A stretch of DNA of 64,000 bases from Vesta saturnalis (lineage: Eukaryota; Arthropoda; Insecta; Coleoptera; Lampyridae), in assembly GCA_036346205.1 (NCBI GenBank), contig JARFJB010000002.1, forward strand, positions 5,031,501 through 5,095,500. Reading direction: 5' to 3'. The position numbers were made by a program, and so were the translations under genes. Positions 37,951-50,261 of this stretch are shown here, piece by piece. How positions within the stretch are numbered: position 1 is the first letter of the stretch; each line of letters begins with the position of its first letter. The notes under the pieces are model-generated. The model ran no database searches, was not told the origin of the DNA, and was given only the letters and a program-made list of their open reading frames with translations.

Positions 37951-38961
37951 GTGAGAGTGCTTATGGATAGTGAACCTGAGAAATTTTGTATTTCTAATAG
38001 TGATCCTAATGCTTCTGAAGAAGAAGACCATTTGTCTGAAACCGAGATATATAATAGCGAATCGGATGGTGAACTGGAAGTTACGATTTCAGATGAAGCT
38101 GATACGGATAATCACATAACTTCAAAAGATGGCAATACAGTATCCAATGAAAAGACACATCAATCGGAAAGGTTACCAGCTTCAAATATTATTTCTTTGA
38201 TTCCTAGGCCAACAAGGTATGCTATGTCGTGAATAATTGATATAAAATTTTACTTATGGTCTAAAAGGTCACAACGTAACGTGTGATAATTTTTTTACCT
38301 CGTACGACCTGGGGCAGATGCTATTAAAAAGAAAAATAACCATGTTTGGCACTATTCGCAAAAATAAGCCTGAATTGCCAGCCGCATTGGTCTGCAACAG
38401 GAAAGTTCTTTTTCAAAATTTTACTTTACCAAGGACACATTGATAGTTTCCTATATTCCGAAACGGAATAAAAATGTTACGCTCATGAGCACTATGCACC
38501 ACAATAAGGAAGTGTGTAACCAAGATCATAAAAAGATGGCCAATGACTATCTTTTACAATATCATGGACATTTCAAAAACGCTTATGTTCTGTGGTGCGA
38601 AGTAACTCCAACCTGCAATGCGGGAAAACTTACAAAACGGCGACTATTTCTCGAAGAACTGGGTAATTCCTTGATCACTCCATCATTGCAAGAAAGGACA
38701 CGTCTCCCTCAAAGTATTCCTGCAGCTGAAATGGTAATTAATGGTTCTTCAACCAGTAATGCCGAACTAATGGAACAATCAACCACCACCAAGCGTAAAA
38801 GATGTAATTTTTGTTCCTCTTCAAATAATAATAAAACTAATATGGTATGTTGTAATTGTTCAAAATACCTATGTAAAGCTCAAGTATGTTATACTGTCAA
38901 GACTGTAACATACCTAACTACCACGTTTTTCAGATGTTCCTTAGATAACATTCATATGTAA
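37951..38961 (+). pseudogene. piggyBac-like transposase, internally deleted
   Basis: The N-terminal part (37951-38232) is acidic and Ser-rich (LSETEIYNSESDGELEV), as in piggyBac transposases. A second piece at about 38330-38430 reads GTIRKNKPELPA, and the third (38440-38961) ends with RKRCNFCSSS and CCNCSKYLCK, the cysteine-rich C-terminal domain that binds the element's ends. The central RNase-H-like core with its catalytic aspartates (normally over 300 residues) is largely missing between the first two pieces. It is therefore a non-autonomous relic. Upstream TATA box at 37841. Confidence 0.7.
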
Positions 38962-39942
38962 TAAAAAAAAAAAAAAACAATAAAAAATAATTACTACATC
39001 TTATTTCTTATTATTATTTACTGTTATATCAATGTAACGATAATAAAATGACAACTATAGGCTCCCGAATTATAATAACCCGAACACAATAAGTGAAACC
39101 AAAATGTTAACACAATAGGAGGGTTAATTTCCTGTTTTTTTCAATTATCCAACAACTTTTCCATGTATTGCCATTTTACATAAAACCTCAATTTTCATAT
39201 CCCTCCCTTAAAATGTATTTTTGCTATCACTATAAATCTAACTAAACTATCTCTCATGCTGTAAAAAATGATTTTATTGGAATCTATTATTTTTCTTCTT
39301 TTGCTTAGAACTTCGTATTTTAATTCCATATTACTTCAATTGAACCTTAATAAGAAATATAAATAATGAAGGATTTTAATTTATTTCAATCAACATAACA
39401 GAATTTTTATTAATGCAAATTATCACACTATATCTCTAACAAAAAATTTTACACCTGCTCCTAAATAATGACTTCAAAAAATGCCCACTGTTGCCAACAT
39501 ACCATATTCATACACACAATCGAAAAATTTAAGGATTACTCATCTTAAAATTTCTACAGAACATAACCAGACAATGATATTCAAGCAGACTACACAAACA
39601 AGTTTCCATTTAAGTTGACATTGACCTTGTACATCCCCTACAAATATTATTTGGATGAATCATAGAACTAAAGTTTTATAACATATTTTGTATAATACAA
39701 AAGTTTTATTAATTAGTTTTATTTCAATTTTCTTTTTTGAAAATTAGTATCACAAAGAACTACAGTCTACCACTATTCATTGCTATACAAAATTTACGTC
39801 AAAATATCATCATATATAAAATGCTATTTTAAGTTAATTTATATTATTTAGTACAAAAATGCATTATCAATAAGCCACTAATCACCCCTACATTTACATA
39901 AAAGGTATCGTAAAAATTGTTAATATAATTTATAATAAACAG
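38962..39942. other. 3' flank of piggyBac relic and of the TCP11L1-like gene
   Basis: AT-rich with no ORF. It probably includes the 3' UTR of the leftward TCP11L1-like gene; TTTATT (AATAAA on the minus strand) occurs several times. Confidence 0.4.
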
Positions 39943-41933
39943 CTACTCATTTATAGACAAGGCTTGAGATACAATATCATTATAATAAATGCAAAAAACT
40001 GTGCTATTGTGGGAGACAATTCTAAAAAATCGTCCTGCAATTGCAGTTAGTTCTTTCTGTAACGCAGTTAAACCTGAAGGATCTTTTTGAGGACCAGCAG
40101 TTGATGATATGTAGCAAGAAGTCGTTCACCCTTTGTCCTGCAAAAAAGTTCATACCTATAACACTCATTAATAATGGTCATAAGCTGTAAGCATTAATTA
40201 AATTGGATTAATCTGATAACTAAAAACCATAGTAATTTGGAGTGGTCAGATTATCCTGATTTAATTTGCATAATGTGTTTTGCAACACATACTGGCTATT
40301 TGCCGAATTCTATGATCTGTTTTAGCAATTCCTACTAATTATTGGTGATTTAATAATTTCTCAGATTGTTCACGTAACTCCAGCAAGCCATGAGCTTCCT
40401 GTGTTTGTTTAACATCGGTTAAAACTTGTATTACAATATTTGAAAGTGCTTCAGGCAGTTCTCTAAAAACACAGTTCATTATATTAAAATAAAGTGAATA
40501 CATTTACAAACTTTTCTGAATTAACAGATTGTAGTAAAATGGATGCATGTTGCAAAATTGTATCCTTAAATTAAGAAATTGATTGAAGATCTGATCCCAC
40601 ATAACTACCAGTCACTAATAATATAGTTCCCGTTATAATGATTCTATTTAAAGTTAATTCCAATGCAGATAGTCGCCCTTCGTCCAACAAAAATGTCTAC
40701 AAATTTTTATTTTAACAATTATAAATAATAAGCAAACTTACTTCAGGGTAAGGAGTTGCACCGTCCCATTCTAAGAGGTCCATACATGCTTCAGCAAACA
40801 CTTGTTTTGTTAAATTACGAACAAAAGCTGTTGGATCTTTACCAGCTGTATTTAAATCCCGATTATCTAAGTGCCTTAACAGCCACTGACGTGTATGTTG
40901 TAAACCGTCTGTAATAAAATTTTTATGGTTTATTGTTACAAAACCACCATACCTGGCTGAATTGCTAAATAATCGGCAAATTTTTTCCTTTCTAATTCGA
41001 CACTATGTGCTATAATATCCGGTCGGACCATTTCAATTGTAAAATTTGCCATATCAAGAGCCATCAGATCCAATATCTAAAATTATTACTGATAAACTAT
41101 TGCAAAGATGTGTTATTGATAAAATCATGAGATACCTCTAAAATTCCCTTAAAGATTTCAACAACATCAGCTGTTTCTGTAAGTTGCTTTATTCTTTCAT
41201 CACGAACAGGAGCACATAGTTTTGCCATCACCGAAATTATGTAGTGGGCATAATGCTATAAAAACGTAAACACAATTTGTGACAAAATTTTCACAAAAAC
41301 TTACATTAAAATCTAAAATACCATTTTTTGCTTGCTGTTTGATTAAATCTGTATCTAAAATTTCCTGTATCTGTTGTTTTATTTTCGTATGCTGTGGTAG
41401 TAGCACACCAAACAGTCCTTCTTTTATATTTTCGAGTAAAGTAAATGCCTAAAAAAAAATTTAGTATGCAGTCGAATAAAAATAAATATTACTTGTGTAT
41501 AATTTGGTGGGTTTTCGGCCAACTCTTCTCTCAATATATCCCAAAATGCTCTATGCATTGTATCTTTCACAACTTTTTCAACCGTATTCGGAGGAGGATC
41601 TGCGCGTTCTAATCGAAAGTCTCTGTCAACAGCTATTTGATGTACAAGTGCCATATCTTTCATTCCGTTAGCTGCTTTCATTATTTCTTCTAATGAGATA
41701 AATTTTGGTGGTGAAGCAGCTGTCAAACCACTTGCTACTAAAAATTGTTGAGATGTTGTACGCTGCCTAAAAATATTTTAAGTAATAATTAGATTGTTAA
41801 GTGATTACATTTACCGTTTTCCTATATTTGTGTTAGCACCATCATCACTTATTACAGAACATTCACTTTGAGTTCTTATTCTACCAGTTTCATTAGGTAT
41901 AGCATTTTGATTTTCATTATCATCAGAACTCAT
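39943..41933 (-). CDS. TCP11L1: T-complex protein 11-like protein 1 (TCP11 family), host gene with apparent lesions
   Basis: Nine exons can be placed on the minus strand: 41933-41815, 41766-41493, 41448-41305, 41255-41136, 41076-40953, 40908-40742, 40696-40508, 40462-40339 and 40137-39943. All but the last junction have GT/AG borders and compatible phases. Diagnostic peptides are SPPKFISLEEIMKAANGM, VVKDTMHRAFWDILREEL, LPQHTKIKQQIQEILDTDL, MAKLCAPVRDERIKQL and FRIVSHNSTVFCIYYND. The TCP11 family is cytoplasmic and helical; mammalian TCP11 acts in sperm, while the role of TCP11L1 is poorly known. Oddities: an in-frame TAA at 40571-40573 within exon 7 (open reading resumes at once with FKDTILQHAS), and a frame change inside the last exon, near 40085-40135. 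Either sequence errors or a recent loss. Confidence 0.8.
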
Positions 41934-42487
41934 TATATGGTAATTTTACAAGTGTAGCTTTGTAGATCTGCGAGTAGTAAATGTATATATTTAAAAGCAG
42001 GTCATGTACTAAAATAAGAAATGTGAGGTAGCAGGAAGTGAAGTATTCAACAAGGTTTTAGTACAAAAGACTCGTTTCTTTGTTTTAATCGACGTTTAAA
42101 CTTGACTATTGTGCGTTTTTGTATAAAAAGTTGTACTTACCTTAAATGGAAAAATATCACAGAAATTTTTCCTGTTAGTAAACGTCAAAATAATTACAGC
42201 TGATTTTTTGTTTACCAACAGTAATAAAGAAAAAAAAAAACTAAAACTAGCCGTGTGCGTTTCTGGTGATTAGATCAGTATCACTTTCACTTTAATCAGA
42301 TTTAAAAGATGTTGCAACAGATATGATTAGGCCATAGACCTTGTGTATGGATTAGGCCTTGAATCTAATGAAAAATATTAGGTTGGTTATGTTTCTTTAA
42401 TTTGAGGTTAAGATGAGTATAATCACAGATTAATCTGTGGTATAATTGTTATTGTGGAGTTTTTTGTATATGTTGATCGATATAAAA
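41934..42487. other. Upstream region of the TCP11L1-like gene
   Basis: No ORF. Probably holds the leftward promoter and any 5' UTR exon of TCP11L1, and the start of the Harbinger relic on the other strand. Confidence 0.4.
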
Positions 42488-43080
42488 TGGATGAAATAGT
42501 ATTTGACTACTTATTTGAAGTAAGAATAACGAAATTATTATTTGGAAATTAAAAATGTTATTTTATAGTGACAGTATACTTCTTCGGACCTGTTGACGAT
42601 ATCTACAGATGAATCTGATGAGTCGCAGATGTTAGGGGTTAACGTCTAGAAGACCTGTACAATAGATTATGTCTGTAGCAAAGTATTCAGACAATATTAT
42701 AAGTAGTATATGTTCCAGATTTAATTACAGGATCATACAAAGTAGTATAGGTGGTCATGATAGAATTTCTCTGGATACTGCCATGCTTATGTTGGTGGTA
42801 TTTACCCAATCAAGAAACTTTTAGGGAAATTGCGCATCGCTTCGGAGTGCCAAGAAGCACTGCCCATAAAGTCATTAATAATGTCATTAACATCCTAAAG
42901 TTGTGTGTAAATAAGTTTATAAAATGGCCAAGTTACAGCATAGCCCCAGAGTTTCAAATTAAGAAACAATTGACACACATCATAGGTGCGATTGACTGAT
43001 CTTACATTGAGATAAAGAAGCCTAAAAATAATAAACTAGATTATTGTAACCGAAAAGGTTTTTTTTAATCAGCATTAAAA
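42488..43080 (+). pseudogene. PIF/Harbinger (HARBI1-like) transposase relic
   Basis: A start MDEIVFDYLFE at 42488 is followed by text around 42751-42999 with FREIAHRFGVPRSTAHKVI, a helix-turn-helix region typical of HARBI1-like nucleases. Then IIGAID comes before a TGA and continues as SYIEIKKPKNNKLDYCNRKG. That Asp in a GxxDG-like context is a catalytic residue of the DDE_4 family. Stops and missing 3' half show it is inactive. Confidence 0.6.
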
Positions 43081-44361
43081 GTCAATGAGTTATAGCCAAT
43101 CCGTAAGGGTTATGTGAGTTTTTACATTTATATACTACAAGGTTGGGTGGGTTTTAGCTGTGTCCGTTATTTTTTTCATTGCTTCCTATCACTACACTTC
43201 ACTTTCCAATTCACTATTCCCATCACTCTCAAATCTTCTGTGATGTTATCCTTCCAGTTACTTCTTGGTCTTCCTCTTAGTAGAGTGCTCCTTGGACGGA
43301 AAGTCGCCTAGAAACGACTTCCGTGGGGGTTTTAGTGTCACAAGCTGAAATTCACAAAAAATGAAAGGTCATTACATACTGATTATAAATGTCAAGGCCG
43401 TCCAAAATCGATCCATGCATTAGGGCATAAAACACAAAAACGAGTTAAGCACATTTACGGAAAGAAGAAAAAATCTGGAATTTTGTCGTATATAGATCAC
43501 AATTTTCTTTGTACAGTGAAAGCTACAAATAATTGTCAAATGTTGCAATTTACATTGGGCCGTACGGAAGAATTAAACTTAAAACGCCATTATCTCAGTT
43601 CAGAATACGTAAAATTGTTACAAATTTTGAGCAACTTTTGCATTTACACCGTATTATCTAACAAACGGAAGCTTAAATCAAAAAAATTTACACTTATTAA
43701 AAGTTTCGCTCGTTGTTTATCTTTAAGTTATACTTATAATTATAATTTTAGCTGTAATACTAAGGTAAATATGTAATTAAAAATAAAACAAGAAACGTTT
43801 TTCACACTTCGATGAGTCGCGCTTTCGCTGCGATGAATAGCATCCATCTCCACATTTCCTGTAGCTCCATTTCGCTTTGACATCATGCAATATTATCCCT
43901 GGATGGATATGTGCGAAACTTTTTATCTGTGAAGTTATTTTGTGTATTGTATAAGAATTTAAAATTTATTAAAAATTACAATGTATACTAACTCCTACAT
44001 TGAAAAATTATGTCTATACACCACTTCACATACCTATTACTGTGGTAGGGTATATTATTAAGCGTGTTCATAAGAATGAGCCTGTCATATTACAATTTAG
44101 GTGGGTTTCAAGGGTCTGCTTTACTTAAACAAAGAGTGCTTTGTAACCTTATCGAAATAGAATTGAATTGAATGTATTATGCATTAGTTGATAAATGCAG
44201 ATGCATTGTGTTTTTTTTATAATTGTATATTTCAAAACGAACTTTAAAGGTAAGAGTGGTCACTAGTGAGGGAATCAGAAGTGACATTGATTGATTGTAA
44301 GTAAACTAATATTTTATAACTATTGTTTAACTTGGGTTGTAAAGTTATAGAATATAATGTG

Positions 44362-45355
44362 ATGGATAGCACAGATAGTACCGGTACAAGTGATGAAAGC
44401 GATCTTGAATGTTTGTTAAAATTTAAAGGTAGGTCGACTCCGTCCAGTATGTATTATTTGCAAAAGAGAAGGTGCATCTTTAAGTGTTACTAATAAAACT
44501 GCACTCACTTTCATAGAATGCACAAAAATTAGAGACGGCATAACCAAAACTTCCGATCCACAAATTCACAAAACATCTTATTCCTGAACTGTGGATGAAA
44601 GTTGGCAAAGGGGACAACTTAAGGTACATTCCAATCCACGACATCAATGTAGATGAAAATATTTCCAATAATTTACCAGCATTCCATGCTTTAACGGGTT
44701 GTGATATTACGAGTCAGTTTGGAGGATTCGGAAAGAAGACGTGTTAGAAAGTATATCTGGCATACAGTCACTACTTAAATGGAGTGGGTATGGACGACTT
44801 CTCAGAAGAATTGTTCACTCGCATGCACAATTTTGTATTGAAAATATATTCAAAGAATCCGAATATCACGTCCATTAATACACTGCGTGGAGTTATGGCT
44901 GCTGCTGCACCAGTCCATAAGTTGCCATCGACAGAAGATGCACTGAGGCAACACTGTTTAAGGGTGTGTTTCCAAACCAAAATATGGCTACACGCATTTG
45001 TACCTCGCCCAGCATTACCCCCCACTACAGAATTCGGATGGTATGTTAGTGAAAAAGAAAAACTATTGCCCATTTTGACCACATTGCCGCCGTTTCCTAC
45101 TAATTTAACTGTTCTAACTTCTTGTGGATGTAAAAACGGTAAGTTATCCCTCCCTCAGTTCTCTCACTCTGCTTGACCAATACACTTATATCCGTAGATT
45201 GTGGGAGTAAAGTGTGTTCCTGTAAGAAGAATAAATTGTGTTGCATAGGCTCTTGCAAATGCATGGCCCAAAAATCGTGCAAAGATCCACTGATCGCATC
45301 ACACTCGGCAGGCCTACCAGAGCTAGGTGATTCTGAGTGCTCAGATGACGAGTAG
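44362..45355 (+). pseudogene. Decayed ORF of an unnamed repetitive arthropod family, cysteine-rich C-terminus
   Basis: Pieces: a Ser/Asp-rich start at 44362 (MDSTDSTGTSDESDLECLL), a segment at about 44580-44750 with IPELWMKVG, IPIHDI and FHALTGCDITSQFGG, an open frame 44784-45176 (FSEELFTRMHNFVLKIY, then LPSTEDALRQHCLRV), and a C-terminus to TAG 45353 rich in paired cysteines (CSCKKNKLCC, CKCM). The FHALTGCD and Cys-x-Cys features recur in many uncharacterised, multicopy arthropod and cnidarian proteins; I cannot give a function. The location between long inverted repeats suggests it is transposon-borne. Interrupted by several stops. Confidence 0.45.
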
Positions 45356-45483
45356 GTTATTAGTAAAAGAAACCAAATTTTTTTCATTCGCCATTCCTTT
45401 AATGTACCTACCTAAGTAATGCAATTACGTTTAGTGTTACCTACGTATTAGTTTAGTGTATTGTCGTTTAGTTATTAGGTATA

Positions 45484-45895
45484 TACGAGGGTCAGAGCTA
45501 GCTAAAATTCGTGGAAAATGTAAAAAATGCACAAATTATGTTACGTAAAAATGTTTATTGCTTTTCGAAATATTCGGTAAAAGCAAACTCTTTAAAAATT
45601 TTTGCCACTTCAAAAGCTTTATTTTTGATGTTTGTAAACAAAAAGTCATTGGGTGACAGATCCGGCGAATATGGGCAATGAGTCTTTAATTTGATAGTAA
45701 GACTAGTCAAAAATTCTGTAGTTTGTCATGCTGCGTTAAACCGTATCGAAAATCATGAAAAATCATATTCGAAATATCCATTTTTTCACAAACTTACTGC
45801 TTTTAAAATTACTGAAATGAAACTGCTCTGTTTATAATCAAAATGTCAAATTTTAAGATTGTGATAAACGGAGTACCCTAGTATTGCAAAGGGTA
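45484..45895 (-). mobile_element. Truncated mariner (Mos1-like) fragment nested in the inverted-repeat element
   Basis: Minus-strand text reads HCPYSPDLSPNDFLFTNIKN, the region around the third catalytic Asp of mariner transposases, followed by KAFEVAKIFKEFAF. The outer end at 45484 begins TATACGAGGGTCAG, typical of mariner termini (TACGAGGG). The opposite end near 45880 has an inverted TACTAGGGTAC. Most of the transposase is missing. Confidence 0.55.
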
Positions 45896-47251
45896 CTTCA
45901 TTCCGCGAAATTTAGCAGTGATCTTCGTATCATTCAGTAGGTAAACAATTAAAAAGTTATATCTATGTATAATGTTATAAATTAAGGTGATGTTTTGTAC
46001 CTGTACCTTTTTTTACGCGTGTTTTTTTATAGTTTGATCCGTATTTTGAGTTTTACATTTTCATAATTATAATTATCTATATTAATTATATTGGCAATAA
46101 CTTTGAGTGACATCCGTGTCGACAGCGTACGTATGATGAGAAAGCGAAATGAAGCTACGGGAAATGTAGAGATGGATGCTATTCACCGCAGCGAAAGCGC
46201 GGCTCATCGAAGTGTGAAAAACGTTTCTTGTTTTATTTTTAATTACATATTTACCTTAATATTACAGCTAAAATTATAATTATAAGCATAACGTAAAGAT
46301 AAACAACGAGCGAAACTTTTAATAAGTGTAAATTTTTTTGATTTAAGCTTCCATTTGTTAGATAATACGGTGTAAATGCAAAAGTTGCTCAAAATTTGTA
46401 ACAATTTTACGCATTCTGAACTGAGATAATGGCGTTTTAAGTTTAATTCTTCCGTAAGGCCCAATGTAAGTTGCAACATTTGACAATTATTTGTAGCTTT
46501 CACTGTACAAAGAAAATTGTGATCTATATACGAAAAAATTCCAGATTTTTTCTTCTTTCCGTACATGTGCTTAACTCGTTTTTCGTGTTTTCTGCCCTAA
46601 TGCATGGACCGATTTTGGACGGCCTTGACGTTTAGAATCAGTATGTCATGACCTTTCATTTGTTGTAAATTTCAGATTGTGACACCAAAACCCCCACGGA
46701 AGTCATAATTAACGCAACGGAGCACTCTACTATCTGGGTTCTATTCCATTATCCTTTTGATTATTCTTCCTTCCCCACTCCTTACAACATGTCCAAGCTA
46801 TTTCAATCTTTGCGCTTTTACAACTTTCATTATGTCCTCACCATCCATTGCTTTTGTTATTTCGTGATTCATTCTCCTGAAATCCCCGTCTTATGTTCTT
46901 ACTGGTCCAAGTATTCTCCGTATGATTCTTCGTTCAAAGCTCAAATTTTGTTCATCTGCTTTAGTAAAGGCCCATGTTTGCATTCCATATGTGACTATTG
47001 GTCTTATCATTGTTTTATAAACTCTAATTTTCGTTGCTATGCTTATGTTGTTACTATTCAGTATTGTTTTATATATGTATGTACTTCAGTTATCCTTTTG
47101 TATTCTTTCCTTTATCCTATTTTTTCTACTCTTGACCCCAAACAATTGAATCTATCTACTTCTTCGATACTGTATGTGCCTATTTCAACCTTATATCTCC
47201 TTCTTCTTTCTTTGTTATAAGCCATGTAGTTTGTTTTTTTTTTCATTAATG

Positions 47252-47871
47252 TTAAGCCCATATTGTTTTGCTTCTCTTTTCTAGATTTTGGAAAGCTTTC
47301 ACTATTTCTTTCATACTTCTACTTATTATTACTACGTCATCAGCGTAAGCTATCACTTGTGTTTGATTGCTTATAATTGTTCCTTGCTGTTTTGCTTTTC
47401 GCATTATGCATTCTACTGCTGATAAAGGGTCACCTTGTCTTACACCTTTAGCTATTCGTATGGTGTCCGTCTTTCTATTATTTATTTGAATTACCGCTTC
47501 TGTTTCATTTAGGGTCATTGCTATAGGTTTGTTAATTTTCCTGGAATTTTCACATTGTATAATTCTTGTATTATTTTTTTTCTGCTTAAGGAGTCAAGTC
47601 TGTAAAAATCATATGCAGTTCTATATTGTATGCATATGCTTTTGCTAATATTTGTTCTACTATGTAGATTGGTACTCCTTCCTGGGCGGAAGCCTTGTTG
47701 ATAATCTCCAACGAAATTCTCACTGTATTTTTGTAATTTCTCCTTAATCATGCTTGCTAATATCTTGTATTCCACATTAAGTAACGCCATGCCCCTATAA
47801 GTTTCACATACCTTTTTCTCCCCTTTCTTGAATATCCGTATTATGACTGTTTTTTTCCATTCTTTCGGCAT
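47252..47871 (-). pseudogene. LINE reverse transcriptase fragments
   Basis: 47521-47871 has the RT palm entrance (EWKKTVIIRIFKKGEK, YRGMALLNVEYKILA, QQGFRPGRS). 47252-47518 has GVRQGDPLSA and the catalytic AYADDVV, motifs of non-LTR RTs. Between GDPLSA and the following ECIMRKA, the usual hydrophobic stretch is missing, and there is a frame change at about 47520. The reverse transcriptase would copy LINE RNA at a nicked target; this copy is inactive. Confidence 0.75.
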
Positions 47872-48486
47872 TTGTTCTTCCTCCCAAATAACTCCTATTA
47901 ATTCTTAAAGTTGTTCTTTTACCGCAGTGCCCCCATATTTTATTAATTCCGCAGTGATTGTGTTACTCCCTGCTACTTTGTTATTCTTAATTTTCTCTAT
48001 TGCTCTTCTAACTTCTGCTTTTGTGGGTGGTGAGTACTGTTGTTCTTGGTTTTGCGTTTTCCGTTTCATTTTCTTTTTGGCTTTCCGCTTCTGTTACGTT
48101 TAACAAATTGTAAAAGTGTTCTTCGCATATCCTTTTAACCGCATCTTCTTCATGTTGCAGCACCCCATCCTTGTTTCTATAGCTTTTTGTTCTTGTTGTC
48201 GCTTTCCCTTACATATTCCTCAAATTCTGGCAAAATCTTCTTGCATTATTATTTTTGTTTTCTTGCTCTATTCCATCCATTTTGTTATTTATCCACTCAT
48301 ACTTTTTTTTTACTTTAAAGAATGTCTGCATCATTTTTTAGTTCAATGTATCTCCTCCTACGTTCTTCCTTCCCAGATCTTAGCCATTGCTTCTTGCGTT
48401 TTTTTTCCTTCTGTTTTTTTTTCCGACATTCGAGGTCATACCACCCTTGCTCACTTTTCTTCTTTGTTTCTAAGCCTATATTTCTC

Positions 48487-49341
48487 TCAGCTTCTCTCCT
48501 CCATTTGGCATTTAGGTCTCGTTTCTGTGTCCATTGCGTTTCTAGTGCAGTTTAAGCTTTTTACATAGTTCTTTCTTATTTCATCTACTTGTAATTTTTC
48601 CACCTCACATCTTGACTTGTTTTCTAAATTTATATAGTATTTTCTTGTTTTCCAGTCTTCCATTGCCATCATTACCATGTAATGGTCTGTGTCCCCACAT
48701 GCACCACGGTACGTCCTCGCGTTGTATACTGATTGGATATATTTTCTTCCTGTTAATATGTGATCAATTTGGTTCTCTGTGGAGCCATTCAGGTGCTTCC
48801 ATGTAACCTTGTGGTTCCTTGGGTGCTCAAAGATTGTTGTGGTTATGACCATGTTTAATAATGCTGCAAACGCGGCGATTCTAAAGACACTATCATTTGT
48901 GTTGTCATGCGCTGTATATTTTCCACATCCGTATAGATATTCGTCCTTGCCAATTTGCGCGTTTGCATCTGCCAGTATAGCCGTCATATTCTTGCTGTAT
49001 GACTTTTCGGCTACTGCTTGGAGTTCCTCGTGGAATGTATCTTTCTCTTCCGTAACTTTGGTTTCTGTCGGTGCATATGCTCCTATTATTGTTATTTTAC
49101 TATTTGTATTTTCCATTTGTATAGCGGCTATTCTTCCATTTATTGGTTGAAACTGCACCACTCTGTTTCTCATTCTTTTTGAGACATATATTCCTAAGTC
49201 GTTTTGACCATGTTTTTCTTCTCCGCTGTAGAAGATGCTATAGTCCCTTCTTCTGATTTCTTCATTCTTAGCGCATCTTGTTTCTTGTAATGCTGGTATT
49301 TTCACATTATATTTTTGTAACTCTTCCGCTATAACGTCCAT
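48487..49341 (-). pseudogene. LINE apurinic/apyrimidinic-type endonuclease (RTE/CFDP2-like)
   Basis: A 284-codon open frame. It has ALQETRCA (Glu of the metal site), GAYAPTE, DANAQIG (catalytic Asn/Asp pair), a TWKHLNGSTENQIDHIL block and a GDTDHYMV block with the catalytic Asp-His. This order is the exonuclease III-like fold of RTE-clade LINEs, related to the host protein CFDP2. It nicks target DNA to start reverse transcription. The frame is intact but is cut from its RT by stops after 48487. Confidence 0.75.
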
Positions 49342-50171
49342 TTTGCCGGTTTCTAAATTCCATGTTGCTATTTTTATTAATTTTTTGTTGATTTAGTTTC
49401 TGATTTCCTCGCTGGGATCCGTCGTCTTGGTTTCACTTCTGTTTTCCGATTCTACTAGTTTTTTGAGATTTGGTGTTGTTTAGAAGTTTTCGTATTGTTC
49501 TTGTATGGTTTATTTATATCTTCTTCTGGGTGCATACTTCTTTTATGAAAAGGCCAGTTCTTCCATTTCGCTTCTGTACCTCTTGACGGGCTCGTTTCCT
49601 CCGTATCTGTGGGTCTGTTTCTTTTCCTTTGACCTTTTTATTTTGTGTTATTTCCGTTACTTTTCCATCTGCTTCTTCAAATCTAGGTTCTATTCTCCAT
49701 TTATTATAAGTTTGTCCCTTTTCATTACTGCTCACCAGCCCTTTCTCCTGGCATCCATCATGTACGGTATTAAATCCAAAATAATGAATAAATAATACTT
49801 AAATAAATTTTAAAAACGTAAAAGTTTAAAACTATTGACAACGCTAGCTAATGTATGCATGAGCTAAAACTATAGTCTCAACATTTTCGCTTTCTTTAAG
49901 ACTTCCTAAAATATTTGCTTTAAATCTCAACAGTAAACTTACATTTGCATGGGTGAGCTCATTATATTTAAGCTTAAATTATATCGTATTTCTAAATATA
50001 CGCTCAATACTATCAATATAAGTATTAATAAATAAACAAACACCACAAAACCAATTTTGTTTTGTACGCGATGAGCCTAATTTTAAGTTGCTCAAAATAT
50101 TCATGCGCCATACGAATAACGGTAGTGAATCCATCTTCTAAATATTAGTACTGGGTAGCTGACGAATTACG

Positions 50172-50172
<1 letters not shown>

Positions 50173-50229
<57 letters not shown>
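50173..50229. repeat. (TA)n tract followed by (CA)n at 50235-50260
   Basis: About 28 TA units and then about 12 CA units, immediately outside the left end of the mariner-like element at 50262. Confidence 0.9.
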
Positions 50230-50230
<1 letters not shown>

Positions 50231-50261
50231 TACATACACACACACACACACACACACAGTG

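Larger units (their letters stand above)
43278..46732. mobile_element. Long-terminal-inverted-repeat element (about 3.45 kb)
   Basis: The arm 43278-43893 is repeated in reverse complement at 46129-46732 with few changes, including a shared frame of about 97-107 codons (43483-43776 plus strand, 46243-46566 minus strand) and a ACTTCCGTGGGGGTTTT block. Outer ends start TAGTAGAGTGCTCC. Between the arms lie a decayed cysteine-rich ORF and a mariner fragment. The shared ORF in the arms may be a chance frame, since no known domain is visible. Boundaries are by eye; target-site duplications were not identified. Confidence 0.65.
46735..49766 (-). mobile_element. RTE-type non-LTR retrotransposon (LINE), degenerate
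   Basis: The element lies on the minus strand. It starts with a short basic ORF (49514-49735), then an apurinic endonuclease region (48487-49341), a linker, and a reverse transcriptase (fragments 47521-47871 and 47252-47518) running to about 46741. The open ORFs predicted on the plus strand across 46.8-49.2 kb are antisense shadows. The 3' end abuts the right inverted repeat of the preceding element at 46732, suggesting one inserted next to or into the other. Total length, about 3 kb, is right for the RTE clade. Confidence 0.75.

Noticed and set aside
43483..43776. ORF shared by both arms of the long-TIR element as a real protein gene
   Set aside because: Kept only as an observation: duplication follows from the inverted repeat, and composition (Lys/Tyr/Ser-rich, no domain) does not demand coding function.
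46789..49150. Plus-strand ORFs rich in Phe, Ser and Cys (46789, 48116, 48322, 48612, 48779)
   Set aside because: They lie antisense to the LINE endonuclease and reverse transcriptase, whose motifs are unambiguous.
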